Positions 25,475 to 34,379 of a DNA stretch of 64,000 nt are shown here, piece by piece. The stretch spans positions 1,824,501 through 1,888,500 of the forward strand of contig NZ_JAQGPL010000001.1 in NCBI RefSeq assembly GCF_028826105.1. Reading direction: 5' to 3'. A program made the position numbers and the translations under genes. The stretch's first letter is position 1. Every line of letters starts with the position of its first letter. The stretch comes from Paenibacillus humicola (GTDB lineage: Bacteria > Bacillota > Bacilli > Paenibacillales > Paenibacillaceae). Under the pieces are notes generated by a model. The model ran no database searches, was not told the DNA's origin, and was given only the letters and a program-made list of their open reading frames with translations.

Positions 25475-27319
25475 ATGAAAATGAAGGTTTTGGCGATCGC
25501 TCCCTACGTCGGGCTGCGCGATCTGCTGCTCGAAATGGTGCGGGAGGAAGACGCAATCCGCATGGACGCGGAAGTTGCGGATTTGCAGGAAGCTGTACCC
25601 ATGGCGCGACTTGCAGAAGAGCGCGGTTACCATATCGTCGTCAGCCGCGGCGGCACCGCGAGGCTGATCCGCCGCCATACGTCTCTTCCGGTGGTCGATA
25701 TTCCGGTATCCGGGTACGATATTTTGCGGGTTTTGACGCTCGTCCGGGACTCAAACTCCAACGTGGCGATCATTGGTTTTCCGAACATATGCAAAGCGGT
25801 AGCCGAAGTGTCGGGTCTATTGAAGTTTGAAATCCCGACGTTTACCATCGATCATCGGTCGGAATTGGAAGCCGCCCTGAATCAAGCGTTTGAGGCCGGC
25901 GCGAAAATCGTCCTCGGCGATGTCGTTACGGTTCGCGCCACGCAGGATAGGGGCTATCACGGCATTTTGATCACTTCGGGACGGGAATCCGTAAGCGATA
26001 TGTTCCGGGAAGTGCGCCGGGTGTTTGACGTATACCGGCAGGGGCGTGAAAAGTGGACGTTTTTCCGGTCGATCCTGGACAGCGATGCACGAGCCGTATT
26101 TGCTTTGGACCGGGACAAAAACGTGCTGTTTATGAATAAAGCGGCGGGCGGTCTGGTCGGAACGAGCCCGGATGAAAACGGCAGCGGCGGCAGCCTGCAA
26201 TTGCAATTTCCGGCCCTGTATAAGCTGATCGAACAAGCGGAAGCGGCGCCGGGTTTCGACGGACGGCTGCTTCAATTCCTTCATGTAAAGGAACGTCAAT
26301 ATAAAGTCAGCGTCTCGGCACCTGAAGGCGAAAGCGATTTTCAATACTTCGTGAGCCTCGATTCCATCGAAAGCTGGAGAAACGAACGGAGATTCGCGGC
26401 CTATATGCCTTCCCGTCTCGTTTCCTTCCATCAGCTGGTCGGATCCAGCGCGCTGCTGAAGAAAACGGTGTCCCGAGCGCGAAAGTATGCCCAAACCGAC
26501 CGGAATGTCTGGATTTCGGGGGAATACGGGGCGGGCAAATCGCTGTTTGCCCAGGCGATCCATTCCGCGAGCAAACGGCATGATCGGGGATTTTACGCCA
26601 TTCCGTGCGGCGAAATGACGGAAGAAGAATTGGACGCGCTGCTAAAGGGCACCCTAGAAGATCTAAGTCTTCCGGAAACAGGCTTCTCCGGCACGCTGTA
26701 TCTCAATCAGGTGGACCGGCTGGACCGCGAGGCTCAAGCGAAATGGCTGTCGTTTATTATCCGCAATAAGAGCATCCGTTTTCTGGCGTCCTCTTCAACG
26801 ACATGGAACCGGCTGAAAAGCAGGGCCGATTTCAACCCGGAGCTCATTTCCGCGCTCGGCGAGCTGCATATTACGGTACCGCCGCTGAGAGAACGGATGG
26901 AGGACCTGGAGGAAATCGTAACGGTCATGATTGCGGCTTATAATTCTCAATCCGGCAAGCAAATCGTAGGCTTTCGCGAAGCGGCCATGGACGAGCTGGC
27001 GCGGTATGGGTGGTCCGGGAATTTGCGCGAGCTTAAAAACGCCCTGGATGAAATGCTCATTTTAACCAAAGGGAATTATGTGGAACCTCAAGATGCGGCG
27101 GCCGTAATCGAACGATACAGGCATTCATCAAGTCCGAACGTCCCCGGCGCTGCCGCGCAAATCGATTTGAGCGGCACGATGGAAGAGATTGAACGGCGAA
27201 TCATTCAGCATGTTCTTCAAGAGGAGGGGATGAACCAGTCGAAGGCGTGTAAAAGATTGGGCATCAACCGCACGACACTTTGGAGAAAGCTGAATAAATC
27301 GTTGAAAAATGAAACATAA
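25475..27319 (+). CDS. PrpR_N/AAA+/Fis-type transcriptional regulator lacking the sigma-54 contact loop
   Basis: 614 aa. The N-terminal part (1-190: VVSRGGTARLIRRHTSLPVVDIPVSGYDILR) matches the PrpR N-terminal sensor. A PAS-like region follows (about 200-310), then an AAA+ domain with Walker A GEYGAGKSLFAQAI (about 348), the PPLRERMEDLEEIV helix and the sensor II text YGWSGNLRELKNAL, and a Fis-type helix-turn-helix (MNQSKACKRLGINRTTLWRKL, about 586-606). The segment that normally holds GAFTGA is missing, and Walker B reads LYLNQVDRL instead of LFLDEIGDL, so the Asp-Glu pair is Asn-Gln. It probably does not work with sigma-54 and may not hydrolyse ATP. Next gene: kdgT. Confidence 0.9.
   Translation: MKMKVLAIAPYVGLRDLLLEMVREEDAIRMDAEVADLQEAVPMARLAEERGYHIVVSRGGTARLIRRHTSLPVVDIPVSGYDILRVLTLVRDSNSNVAIIGFPNICKAVAEVSGLLKFEIPTFTIDHRSELEAALNQAFEAGAKIVLGDVVTVRATQDRGYHGILITSGRESVSDMFREVRRVFDVYRQGREKWTFFRSILDSDARAVFALDRDKNVLFMNKAAGGLVGTSPDENGSGGSLQLQFPALYKLIEQAEAAPGFDGRLLQFLHVKERQYKVSVSAPEGESDFQYFVSLDSIESWRNERRFAAYMPSRLVSFHQLVGSSALLKKTVSRARKYAQTDRNVWISGEYGAGKSLFAQAIHSASKRHDRGFYAIPCGEMTEEELDALLKGTLEDLSLPETGFSGTLYLNQVDRLDREAQAKWLSFIIRNKSIRFLASSSTTWNRLKSRADFNPELISALGELHITVPPLRERMEDLEEIVTVMIAAYNSQSGKQIVGFREAAMDELARYGWSGNLRELKNALDEMLILTKGNYVEPQDAAAVIERYRHSSSPNVPGAAAQIDLSGTMEEIERRIIQHVLQEEGMNQSKACKRLGINRTTLWRKLNKSLKNET
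27300..27316. promoter_or_regulatory. Degenerate operator copy upstream of the kdgT promoter
   Basis: CGTTGAAAAATGAAACA matches the 17-bp palindrome at 13 of 17 positions, with the right half AATGAAACA intact. It is centred about 53 bp before the predicted transcription start, an activator-like position. Confidence 0.4.
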
Positions 27320-27325
27320 CATCCG

Positions 27326-27354
27326 TTGTTTATTTGGTTATTCCTCTTTATAAT
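27326..27354 (+). promoter_or_regulatory. Sigma-A-type promoter of the kdgT operon
   Basis: TTGTTT (27326-27331), 17-bp spacer, TATAAT (27349-27354). No GG-N10-GC sigma-54 element is seen in this gap. This agrees with the loss of GAFTGA in the regulator. Confidence 0.7.
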
Positions 27355-27385
27355 GAAAACCGCAGCGCTTAACATACAGGTTTTG

Positions 27386-27402
27386 TGTTTTAAAATGAAA
27401 CG
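27386..27402. promoter_or_regulatory. Operator copy in the kdgT leader
   Basis: TGTTTTAAAATGAAACG, 14 of 17 matches to the palindrome before the regulator gene. It is downstream of the predicted start of transcription, a repressing position. Confidence 0.5.
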
Positions 27403-27423
27403 AAAATAACGGGGGTTAACAAC

Positions 27424-28377
27424 ATGAGAATCAAGGCAACCATTGAACGCATCCCTGGCGGTATGATGATTATCCCTTTGCTGTTCGGGGCAATCGTAAA
27501 CACATTGTTTCCGGACATTCCCAAGACGTTCGGCTCGTTCACAGGCGCACTCATGACCGGGGCGCTTCCGATCCTCGCCGTCTTTTATGTTTGCATGGGC
27601 GCGACGATCGATTTTAAAGCAACACCGTATATTTTGAAAAAGGGCGGAACGCTCCTCATCACCAAAATCGGTACCGCCATCGTCGTCGGTTTCATTGCCG
27701 GAAAGTTTCTCGGTAACGGCATGATTGAAAGCGGATTATTCGCCGGGCTTTCCGTGCTTGCGATTGTTGCCGCGATGAATGATACGAACGGCGGGCTTTA
27801 TATGGCGCTGATGGGGCAATTCGGAAAGAAGGAGGACGTCGGCGCCTACTCGATTATGAGCCTGGAATCCGGACCGTTCCTCACGATGGTAACGCTTGGC
27901 GTCACCGGCTTGGCCGCTTTTCCTTGGCAAACCTTGGTCGGCGCGATTCTGCCGCTCATCATCGGGATGATTCTCGGTAATCTGGACCGGGATCTTCGCG
28001 AGTTTTTATCGAAGGCGGTTCCGGTGCTCGTTCCCTTCTTCGCTTTCGCCCTCGGGGCCGGGCTCAATCTCGGTAACGTATGGAAAGCCGGCCTTCTGGG
28101 CGTGCTGCTCGGAGTCGCGGTGGTCGTCATCACCGGGCTCACGCTCTTCACGACGGACCGGCTGACAGGCGGAAACGGCGTCGCGGGCTTGGCCGCGGCA
28201 ACCACGGCCGGCAATGCGGCCGGTGTTCCCGCTGCGGTCGCGGCTGCGAACGCGGTATACGCTCCGCTCGTCCCGTCGGCGACCGCCCTCGTTGCATCCT
28301 GCGTTATCGTAACGGCGATTCTGGCGCCGATCGTCACGGCTTGGTGGGCGAAGTCGCGCGGGATTAAGGCAAGCTGA
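27424..28377 (+). CDS. kdgT: 2-keto-3-deoxygluconate permease family transporter
   Basis: 317 aa, about ten membrane helices. The KdgT family signature is clear: [20 protein letters not shown] at the start, [18 protein letters not shown], and [18 protein letters not shown] in the middle. It imports a sugar acid by cation symport. Here the next genes are a DUF1537 kinase and PdxA2, so the cargo is more likely a four-carbon acid such as D-threonate or D-erythronate than 2-keto-3-deoxygluconate (inference). A terminator-like hairpin follows the gene and would lower expression of the enzymes relative to the carrier. Confidence 0.92.
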   Translation: MRIKATIERIPGGMMIIPLLFGAIVNTLFPDIPKTFGSFTGALMTGALPILAVFYVCMGATIDFKATPYILKKGGTLLITKIGTAIVVGFIAGKFLGNGMIESGLFAGLSVLAIVAAMNDTNGGLYMALMGQFGKKEDVGAYSIMSLESGPFLTMVTLGVTGLAAFPWQTLVGAILPLIIGMILGNLDRDLREFLSKAVPVLVPFFAFALGAGLNLGNVWKAGLLGVLLGVAVVVITGLTLFTTDRLTGGNGVAGLAAATTAGNAAGVPAAVAAANAVYAPLVPSATALVASCVIVTAILAPIVTAWWAKSRGIKAS

Positions 28378-28391
28378 ATCCACAAAATCTT

Positions 28392-28425
28392 AAGTCCCGG
28401 GCTGCACGGGACTTCCCTTTTTTTC
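28392..28425 (+). terminator. Intrinsic terminator/attenuator between kdgT and the kinase gene
   Basis: AGTCCCG-GGCTGCA-CGGGACT, then TCCCTTTTTTT. Strong stem and T-run within an apparent operon. Confidence 0.8.
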
Positions 28426-28442
28426 ACAAGGAGGCACGTATT

Positions 28443-29759
28443 TTGGAACGAATTTCAGTGATTGCAGACGATTTGACCGGCGCTTCGGACGCCGGCGTGC
28501 AATTTGCCCGAAACGGGCTCAGGACGCAAGTGATTTTCGATTGGACGTCGATCCGTAATGACGGCAGCGAACCGGAGGTTTTCGTCGTGGATACGGACAG
28601 CCGTTCCATACCGGGCGAACGGGCTTACGAACGGGCGCGAAGCGCCGCGCATTCCTTAAAGGAGCATGGGTTCGACCGGGTTTATAAGAAGATGGATTCG
28701 ACGCTTCGGGGCAATCTTGGGCAGGAAATCGCCGGCGTCATGGATGCCTTCGGCTTCGAGGCGGCTTTTATCGCGCCCGCGTTTCCGAGAATCGGCCGAA
28801 CGACCGTAAACGGCATTCATTATTTGAACGGGATTCCGATTCACGAGACGGAAATCGCGAGAGACCCGAAAACGCCGGTGCCGGATTCGGACATCGCGCG
28901 CATTCTCCGCCAGCAATCGGGACAAGCTTGCGGCCGTATCGCGCTTTCCTTGCTTCGCGAGGGCCCGGATGCGGTAAGCCGATCTATTGAGTCCGCCATA
29001 CGGGACCATACGCGTTGGTTCGTCTTCGATGCCGAAAACGACGACGATCTGAAGCTGATCGCCGCACTTCTTCCATCCTTCGGAACCAAGGTTCTTTGGG
29101 CCGGATCCGCAGGCTTGGCGGAGTTTTTGTTCGTCAGCCGTTCGCAGCGGGAGCCCGGTCAGCCGGCAGCCGTTCGTCCTGCCGCCAAAGGCCCCGTCAT
29201 GCTGGTGGCCGGCAGCATTTCCAACGTTACGCGCGAGCAAGTCGCCGAGGTGAACCGGCACGCCGAAGTGACGGCCGTGGAGATGAATCCGCTCGCCGCT
29301 GTCGACTTTTCCGAAGAGCGTTCGCAAGAAATCGAACGGTGCATCGCGATATTGCAGGATGCCTTTGGACGCGGGGGCGAAGTTTCCTTGTTTTCGGGTT
29401 CATCGCCGGAGCAGGTCAAAGCGGCAAAAGAAAAAGGAGCCCTGCTCGGCCTGGAAGCTTCGGAAGTATCCAACCGGATCGCGGAAACGTTGGGCATTAT
29501 CGCGGGCCGGGCCGTTTCCGCCGCGCCGGTGAAAGGGCTTGTCCTGACCGGCGGGGATACGGCCAAGGCGGTTTGCAAAACGCTTGGGGTCCATGGCATC
29601 GAGCTGATTCAAGAAGTGGAGCCGGGTATTCCTTACGGTATATTGCAGGGAGGAGCCCGTTTGGCCACGGTAACGAAAGCCGGCGCTTTTGGAAACAAGA
29701 TGTCCTTATATCATGCCATGCAGTTTATTCACCAGCAGGAAGGGGAGCGGCAACAATGA
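28443..29759 (+). CDS. dtnK: Four-carbon acid sugar kinase (DUF1537 family)
   Basis: 438 aa. DUF1537 kinases phosphorylate four-carbon sugar acids at O4. N-terminal substrate domain: VIADDLTGASDAGVQFARNG, VDTDSRSIP, YKKMDSTLRGNLGQE and IAPAFPRIGRTTVNG. The C-terminal nucleotide domain contains LVAGSISNVTREQV, LFSGSSPEQV, LVLTGGDTAKAVCKTLG and GIPYGILQGG. The TTG start at 28443 has AAGGAGG 8 bases upstream. The stop overlaps the pdxA2 start as ATGA, so the two enzymes are translationally coupled. The D-threonate assignment follows the established DtnK/PdxA2 pairing; D-erythronate remains possible. Confidence 0.9.
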   Translation: MERISVIADDLTGASDAGVQFARNGLRTQVIFDWTSIRNDGSEPEVFVVDTDSRSIPGERAYERARSAAHSLKEHGFDRVYKKMDSTLRGNLGQEIAGVMDAFGFEAAFIAPAFPRIGRTTVNGIHYLNGIPIHETEIARDPKTPVPDSDIARILRQQSGQACGRIALSLLREGPDAVSRSIESAIRDHTRWFVFDAENDDDLKLIAALLPSFGTKVLWAGSAGLAEFLFVSRSQREPGQPAAVRPAAKGPVMLVAGSISNVTREQVAEVNRHAEVTAVEMNPLAAVDFSEERSQEIERCIAILQDAFGRGGEVSLFSGSSPEQVKAAKEKGALLGLEASEVSNRIAETLGIIAGRAVSAAPVKGLVLTGGDTAKAVCKTLGVHGIELIQEVEPGIPYGILQGGARLATVTKAGAFGNKMSLYHAMQFIHQQEGERQQ

Positions 29760-30754
29760 TCAAGCCGGTCATCGGCATTACGATGGGAGACGGGGCGGGC
29801 GTCGGCCCCGAAATTATAATGAAGGCGCTTGGGGATCGGGCCGTCTATGAAGGCTGCCGTCCATTCGTCATCGGGGACGCGGGCCTGTTGGAGAGGGCGG
29901 GGCAGGTGGTCCGGAGTCCGCTGCGCATTCGTTCGATCGCGTCCCTCGCGGAGGCGGAGTACGATTACGGCACCGTGGACTGCCTGGACCTGAAGCTGCT
30001 CCCGGCGGATCTGCCCTTCGGGCGGGTATCGCCCGAGGCGGGACATGCGGCTTTCATGTTCTTGAAGCGGGCGATTGAATTGGCAAATGAAGGGCAAATC
30101 GATGCCATTTGCACGGCTCCCTTGAATAAAGAAGCGCTGCATAAGAGCGGCCATAAGTACCCGGGGCATACCGAAATTTTGGCCGATTTAACGGGCACGC
30201 AGGATTACGCCATGATGCTCTCGGCGCCTAAGCTGAAGGTCATTCACGTGACGACGCACGTCGGTCTCATCGATGCGGTCCGGAGGATTACCCCCGAGCG
30301 CGTGTACAATGTGATCCGCATGGCCCACGAAACGCTGCAGAAGGCAGGCTATGCGAGCCCGCGCATTGCCGTATGCGGCATTAACCCTCACGCAGGAGAA
30401 AACGGTTTGTTCGGCTACGGCGAAGAAGAGGAGAAAATCGTGCCGGCGGTCGAGCGCGCGCAGCAGGAAGGCATCCAGGTACAAGGGCCTCTCCCGGCGG
30501 ATACGCTCTTTTTCCGGACGACAAGAGGGGATTTCGACATTGTGGTCGCCATGTACCACGATCAGGGGCATGGTCCCATTAAAGTGCTCGGATTGGAAGC
30601 GGGAGTCAATATTACGGTAGGACTGCCGATTATCCGGACGAGCGTCGATCACGGAACGGCATTCGATATTGCGGGCAAAGGCATTGCAGACGAGCAGAGC
30701 ATGAAGGAAGCCTTGCGCCAGGCGATCGAATTGGCTCCGAAGCGCAGCAAGTAA
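29756..30754 (+). CDS. pdxA2: 4-phospho-D-threonate 3-dehydrogenase (PdxA2)
   Basis: 332 aa. PdxA-family NAD-dependent oxidative decarboxylase: ITMGDGAGVGPEI at the start, metal-binding histidines in YPGHTEILADLTG, THVGLIDAVRRI and YHDQGHGPIKVLG, then TSVDHGTAFDIAGKG. Placed after a DUF1537 kinase it should act as PdxA2, converting the 4-phosphate to dihydroxyacetone phosphate and CO2, rather than in pyridoxine synthesis. The frame is open far upstream (from 29015) but that is the shadow of the kinase gene; ATG 29756 overlaps its stop. A strong terminator follows. Confidence 0.92.
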   Translation: MIKPVIGITMGDGAGVGPEIIMKALGDRAVYEGCRPFVIGDAGLLERAGQVVRSPLRIRSIASLAEAEYDYGTVDCLDLKLLPADLPFGRVSPEAGHAAFMFLKRAIELANEGQIDAICTAPLNKEALHKSGHKYPGHTEILADLTGTQDYAMMLSAPKLKVIHVTTHVGLIDAVRRITPERVYNVIRMAHETLQKAGYASPRIAVCGINPHAGENGLFGYGEEEEKIVPAVERAQQEGIQVQGPLPADTLFFRTTRGDFDIVVAMYHDQGHGPIKVLGLEAGVNITVGLPIIRTSVDHGTAFDIAGKGIADEQSMKEALRQAIELAPKRSK

Positions 30755-30767
30755 CCTTTTTGGGCGG

Positions 30768-30802
30768 AACCCCCCTTTCCGGATGGATGGGGGGGTTTTT
30801 TG
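30768..30802 (+). terminator. Intrinsic terminator of the acid-sugar operon
   Basis: AACCCCCC pairs with GGGGGGGTT across a 13-nt loop, followed by T7. Confidence 0.88.
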
Positions 30803-30971
30803 TGATCATTTGTGCGGTTTGAGCAGCGTCAGAACGAGATGGAAGGCTTTATTTTCCCACGGGTCGCCCGACATTTCGGCATTGTCCTCACCGGAGGGGA
30901 CGAATACGGCCGATAAGAATGGGCGACCGATTTTGGCTGGACGCTTTTTCGGACTTCTGCTATCATTACAT

Positions 30972-31000
30972 TATAATATAGAATCAAGTTTTATATTATA
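30972..31000. promoter_or_regulatory. Inverted repeat before the IclR gene, candidate operator
   Basis: TATAATATA (30972-30980) and TATATTATA (30992-31000) form a palindrome with an 11-bp centre, overlapping a possible TATAAT -10. It is 25 bases before the regulator start codon; autoregulation is likely. Confidence 0.5.
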
Positions 31001-31024
31001 GAACATGAGAAAAGGCTGATTATC

Positions 31025-31789
31025 GTGCCCATCATCCAGGCTTTGGACCGCTCCTTGAAAATTATCGATCTGTTCGACGAGCAGAACCGGGAACTGAAAA
31101 TTACCGACATCAGCCGGCAGATGAACCTGCACAAAAGCACGGTTCATTCCTTGCTCAAGACGCTGCAGCTGCACGGTTATATCGATCAGGACGAGGAAAC
31201 GGGCAAATACCGGCTCGGCATCCGGCTTGTGGAGAAAGGCCAGCTGGTGCTGCAGGGCTTGGATATCCGCCAGGCGGCGAAGCCGCATCTGCACAGGCTT
31301 TCCGAGCAATCGGGGCAGACGGCTCATCTGGTCGTGCTGGACCGGGCGGAAGGCGTCTATATCGACAAGGTGGAGGGCGACAAAGCCGTGATCCGCTATT
31401 CGCGGATCGGCCGCCGCGTTTCGCTGCACAGCAGCGCGGTCGGCAAAGTGCTCGCGGCGTTTCAGCCGCCGGAGACGCTGGCCAGGCTTCTGGAGGGCTA
31501 CGTTTACAGCCGTCTGACGCCGAATACGATCGGCAGCGAACGGGAGTTCTTGGCGGAAATCGAACGCGTACGGGCGAGCGGAATCGCTTATGACAACGAG
31601 GAGAACGAGCCGGGCGTCCGCTGCGCCGCCGCGCCGATACTCGATCATAACGGCCACGCCGCCGCCGCGATCAGCATTTCCACGCTGCTCTCCCATGTCG
31701 ACGACGCGATGATGGAACGATGCGTCGAACTGCTGCTGGAGGAGACGGGCCGCATCTCGGCCCAGCTTGGCTACCGCCGCAGAGGCTGA
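31025..31789 (+). CDS. IclR-family transcriptional regulator (KdgR-like)
   Basis: 254 aa. The N-terminal winged helix-turn-helix runs over residues 5-65 (ALDRSLKIIDLFDEQNRELK, ISRQMNLHKSTVHSLLKTLQ, KYRLGIRLVEKG). The C-terminal IclR ligand domain has HLVVLDRAEGVYIDKVEG, SLHSSAVGKVLAAF, ASGIAYDNEENEPGVRCAAA and AISISTLLSHV. The Cys in PGVRCAAAP marks the usual effector pocket. GTG start 31025 with AAAAGG upstream. It precedes the pentonate catabolic genes in the same direction, so it most likely represses them until a sugar acid binds. Confidence 0.92.
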   Translation: MPIIQALDRSLKIIDLFDEQNRELKITDISRQMNLHKSTVHSLLKTLQLHGYIDQDEETGKYRLGIRLVEKGQLVLQGLDIRQAAKPHLHRLSEQSGQTAHLVVLDRAEGVYIDKVEGDKAVIRYSRIGRRVSLHSSAVGKVLAAFQPPETLARLLEGYVYSRLTPNTIGSEREFLAEIERVRASGIAYDNEENEPGVRCAAAPILDHNGHAAAAISISTLLSHVDDAMMERCVELLLEETGRISAQLGYRRRG

Positions 31790-31817
31790 TTCGAGGAGTG
31801 CCGGCGGTTATCGAATT

Positions 31818-31831
31818 GGTAACCGCTTTCA
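31818..31831 (+). promoter_or_regulatory. Candidate cre (CcpA) site before the pentonate operon
   Basis: GGTAACCGCTTTCA fits TGWAANCGNTNWCA at 13 of 14 positions (first base G). It lies in the 95-base gap between the iclR-like gene and the FAH-family gene. Confidence 0.6.
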
Positions 31832-31884
31832 CATAGCATTCATCAAAACATCGTATTATACGATCGGACGAGAGGAAGGATTGT

Positions 31885-32763
31885 ATGCGCATTATTCGTT
31901 TTCTGGAGGGTGCGGCGCCCGTTCTCGCGGCTTTGACCGACGACAACCGGGTATACCCGCTGCCCGATTCCGATTTTATGGCACTGGTCCGGCGCGCGTC
32001 GCAGGATGGGCGGACCGTATTGGAAACGGTGAGCCGCCACGTTGCCGGTTCCTCGGCCTCGGACGCGGACTTCGCTTCGCTGAAGCTGACGGTGCCGCTT
32101 GATGCTCCCGAGGTTTGGGCGGCCGGCGTTACGTACCAGCGCAGCAGGGAAGCGCGCAATTACGAGGCGACGGGCGGACGGCTGGACGCTTCGACCTTCT
32201 ATGATAAAGTGTACGACGCCGAGCGTCCGGAGCTGTTCATGAAATCGACGGCCGCGCGCACGGTCGGCCCGGACTGCGACGTCTGCCTGCGCAGCGATTC
32301 CTCCTGGCAGGTGCCCGAGCCCGAGCTTGCGCTGGTGCTGGACAGCAGCGGCGGCATTATCGGCTATACGATCGGCAACGACATGAGCTGCCGCGATATC
32401 GAAGGCGAGAATCCGCTCTACCTGCCGCAGGCGAAGGTTTGGCGGCAGTCCTGCTCGATCGGCCCGGCGATCCGGCTCGCGGAAACGGTGGACGATCCGT
32501 ACAGCCTTACCATTACATGCCGGATTTATCGCGGCGGCGAGAAGGTCGTCGAGGAATCGGCAAGCACGGGCCAGCTGAAGCGGAAGCTGGAGGAGCTGGT
32601 ATCCTATTTGGCGAAGGACAACGTGCTGTTCGAAGGTACCGTCCTGTTGACGGGAACCTGCATTGTTCCGCCCAACCAGTTTACGCTTGCGGACGGCGAC
32701 CGGATCGAGATCGACATTACAGGCATTGGCACGCTGACGAACACGGCGGTTGCCCAGAAATAA
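31885..32763 (+). CDS. FAH-family 2-keto-3-deoxypentonate dehydratase (KdaD/XylX-like)
   Basis: 292 aa, the length of the sugar-acid branch of the fumarylacetoacetate hydrolase family. Motifs: [46 protein letters not shown] (metal-binding Glu residues), [33 protein letters not shown]. It would convert 2-keto-3-deoxy-D-xylonate (or arabinonate) to 2-oxoglutarate semialdehyde. The next gene encodes the dehydrogenase for that product and the one after it a xylonate dehydratase, so the context supports the call strongly. ATG 31885 with GAGGAAGG. Confidence 0.87.
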   Translation: MRIIRFLEGAAPVLAALTDDNRVYPLPDSDFMALVRRASQDGRTVLETVSRHVAGSSASDADFASLKLTVPLDAPEVWAAGVTYQRSREARNYEATGGRLDASTFYDKVYDAERPELFMKSTAARTVGPDCDVCLRSDSSWQVPEPELALVLDSSGGIIGYTIGNDMSCRDIEGENPLYLPQAKVWRQSCSIGPAIRLAETVDDPYSLTITCRIYRGGEKVVEESASTGQLKRKLEELVSYLAKDNVLFEGTVLLTGTCIVPPNQFTLADGDRIEIDITGIGTLTNTAVAQK

Positions 32764-32824
32764 GCGTTGTTCCCTCAATTTCCGTCTTGATTTCATTTTT
32801 CATTATTTGGAAAGGGTTGATACG

Positions 32825-34291
32825 ATGAGCACTGCAATCGAGCCGAAAACGTACGGCAACTACATCGGAGGAGAGTGGAAAGCGCCGACCGGAGGCGGAC
32901 GTATCGCAAGCATCAATCCGGCCCGCAAAAGCGAAATCGTCGGCTATGTTCCCGATTCGCAGACCGGCGATTTGAACGAGGCGGTCGAAGCGGCGGAGGC
33001 GGCGCGGCGTTCCTGGCGGAAGCTGGCCGGTTCGCAGCGCGGCGCGCTGCTGTTCAAGGCTGCGGATGCGCTGGAGCGCCGGCTCGACGAGATCGGCGAG
33101 ACGATGGCGCGGGAGATGGGCAAAACGTTTCCCGAAGCGAAAGGCGAGACGGCCCGCGGCGTGGCGATTCTTCGCTACTATGCGGGAGAAGGCATGCGCA
33201 GGATCGGCGATGTCATCCCGTCGACCGACGCGGAAGCGTTTATGTTTACGACCCGCGCCCCGCTGGGGGTCGTGGGTGTCATTTCCCCGTGGAACTTCCC
33301 GGTCGCCATTCCGATCTGGAAAATGGCGCCGGCACTCATTTACGGCAATACCGTCGTCTGGAAGCCGGCGACGGAGACCGCGGTGACGGCGGCCAAAATC
33401 GCGGAATGCTTCGATGAAGCGGGCCTGCCGGCCGGCGTGCTGAATATGGTCATCGGCAGCGGCCGCACGGTCGGGAACGGCATCGCGTCCCATCGCGGTA
33501 TTCACGGCGTCACGTTCACCGGCTCCAACGAGGTCGGCAAGCAGATCGGCCAAACCGCCTTGGCGCGCGGCGCGAAATATCAGCTCGAGATGGGCGGAAA
33601 AAATCCGATCGTCATCGCGGCGGACGCCGATCTCGACCTTGCCGTCGAAGCAACGATCAGCGGCGGCCTGCGGTCGACCGGCCAGAAATGCACGGCGACG
33701 AGCCGCGTTATCGTCGTCCGCGACGTTTACGAAGCGTTCAAGGAAAAGCTTGTGAAGCAGGTCGCGGCGCTTAAGGTGGGCGACGGCCTGGACGCCTCGA
33801 CATGGCTTGGGCCTTGCGCCAACGAGAAGCAGATGGAGACGGTGCTGTCCTACATTAACAAGGGCAAAGAGGAAGGGGCCGTGCTGCTTTGCGGCGGAAC
33901 CCGTCCGGACGACGCCGCCCTGGCGGACGGCTTCTATGTGACGCCTGCCGTTTTCGATCAAGTGAAGAGCGGGATGGCGATTGCGCAGGAGGAAATTTTC
34001 GGGCCGGTGCTTACGCTGATCGAGGCCGCCGATTTCGAGGAAGCGATCCAGCTCGCGAACGATACGGAATTCGGCCTGAGCGCATCGATTTACACGCGGG
34101 ATATCGGCAATGTGCTGTCGTTCGTGCACGATATGGAGGCGGGCCTTGTCCGCGTCAATGCCGAGACGGCGGGCGTGGAGCTGCAGGCGCCGTTCGGCGG
34201 CATGAAGCAGTCGAGCTCGCATTCGAGAGAGCAGGGGCAGGCGGCGATCGAATTCTATACGTCCGTCAAAACGGTGTTTATCAAGCCGTAA
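32825..34291 (+). CDS. 2-oxoglutarate semialdehyde dehydrogenase (aldehyde dehydrogenase family)
   Basis: 488 aa from ATG 32825 (AAAGGG at 32811-32816); the frame is open for 25 codons upstream but that is leader. Aldehyde dehydrogenase hallmarks: [32 protein letters not shown] (NAD loop), [12 protein letters not shown] with the general-base Glu (about 254), and the catalytic Cys in [11 protein letters not shown] (about 288). [11 protein letters not shown] lies near residue 390. Text such as [22 protein letters not shown] resembles the 2-oxoglutarate semialdehyde branch. The product, 2-oxoglutarate, enters the TCA cycle. Confidence 0.9.
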   Translation: MSTAIEPKTYGNYIGGEWKAPTGGGRIASINPARKSEIVGYVPDSQTGDLNEAVEAAEAARRSWRKLAGSQRGALLFKAADALERRLDEIGETMAREMGKTFPEAKGETARGVAILRYYAGEGMRRIGDVIPSTDAEAFMFTTRAPLGVVGVISPWNFPVAIPIWKMAPALIYGNTVVWKPATETAVTAAKIAECFDEAGLPAGVLNMVIGSGRTVGNGIASHRGIHGVTFTGSNEVGKQIGQTALARGAKYQLEMGGKNPIVIAADADLDLAVEATISGGLRSTGQKCTATSRVIVVRDVYEAFKEKLVKQVAALKVGDGLDASTWLGPCANEKQMETVLSYINKGKEEGAVLLCGGTRPDDAALADGFYVTPAVFDQVKSGMAIAQEEIFGPVLTLIEAADFEEAIQLANDTEFGLSASIYTRDIGNVLSFVHDMEAGLVRVNAETAGVELQAPFGGMKQSSSHSREQGQAAIEFYTSVKTVFIKP

Positions 34292-34379
34292 CCAGTTGAC
34301 GATCGGAACGAGGGCGGAGTGACAAGCCATAGCTTGGAACTGCCGCCCGATCTTTTCACTAACATTCGGGAGGTTCAGC

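Noticed and set aside
29015..29755. 247-codon upstream extension of pdxA2
   Set aside because: It overlaps the kinase gene in another frame; the PdxA fold starts at ATG 29756.
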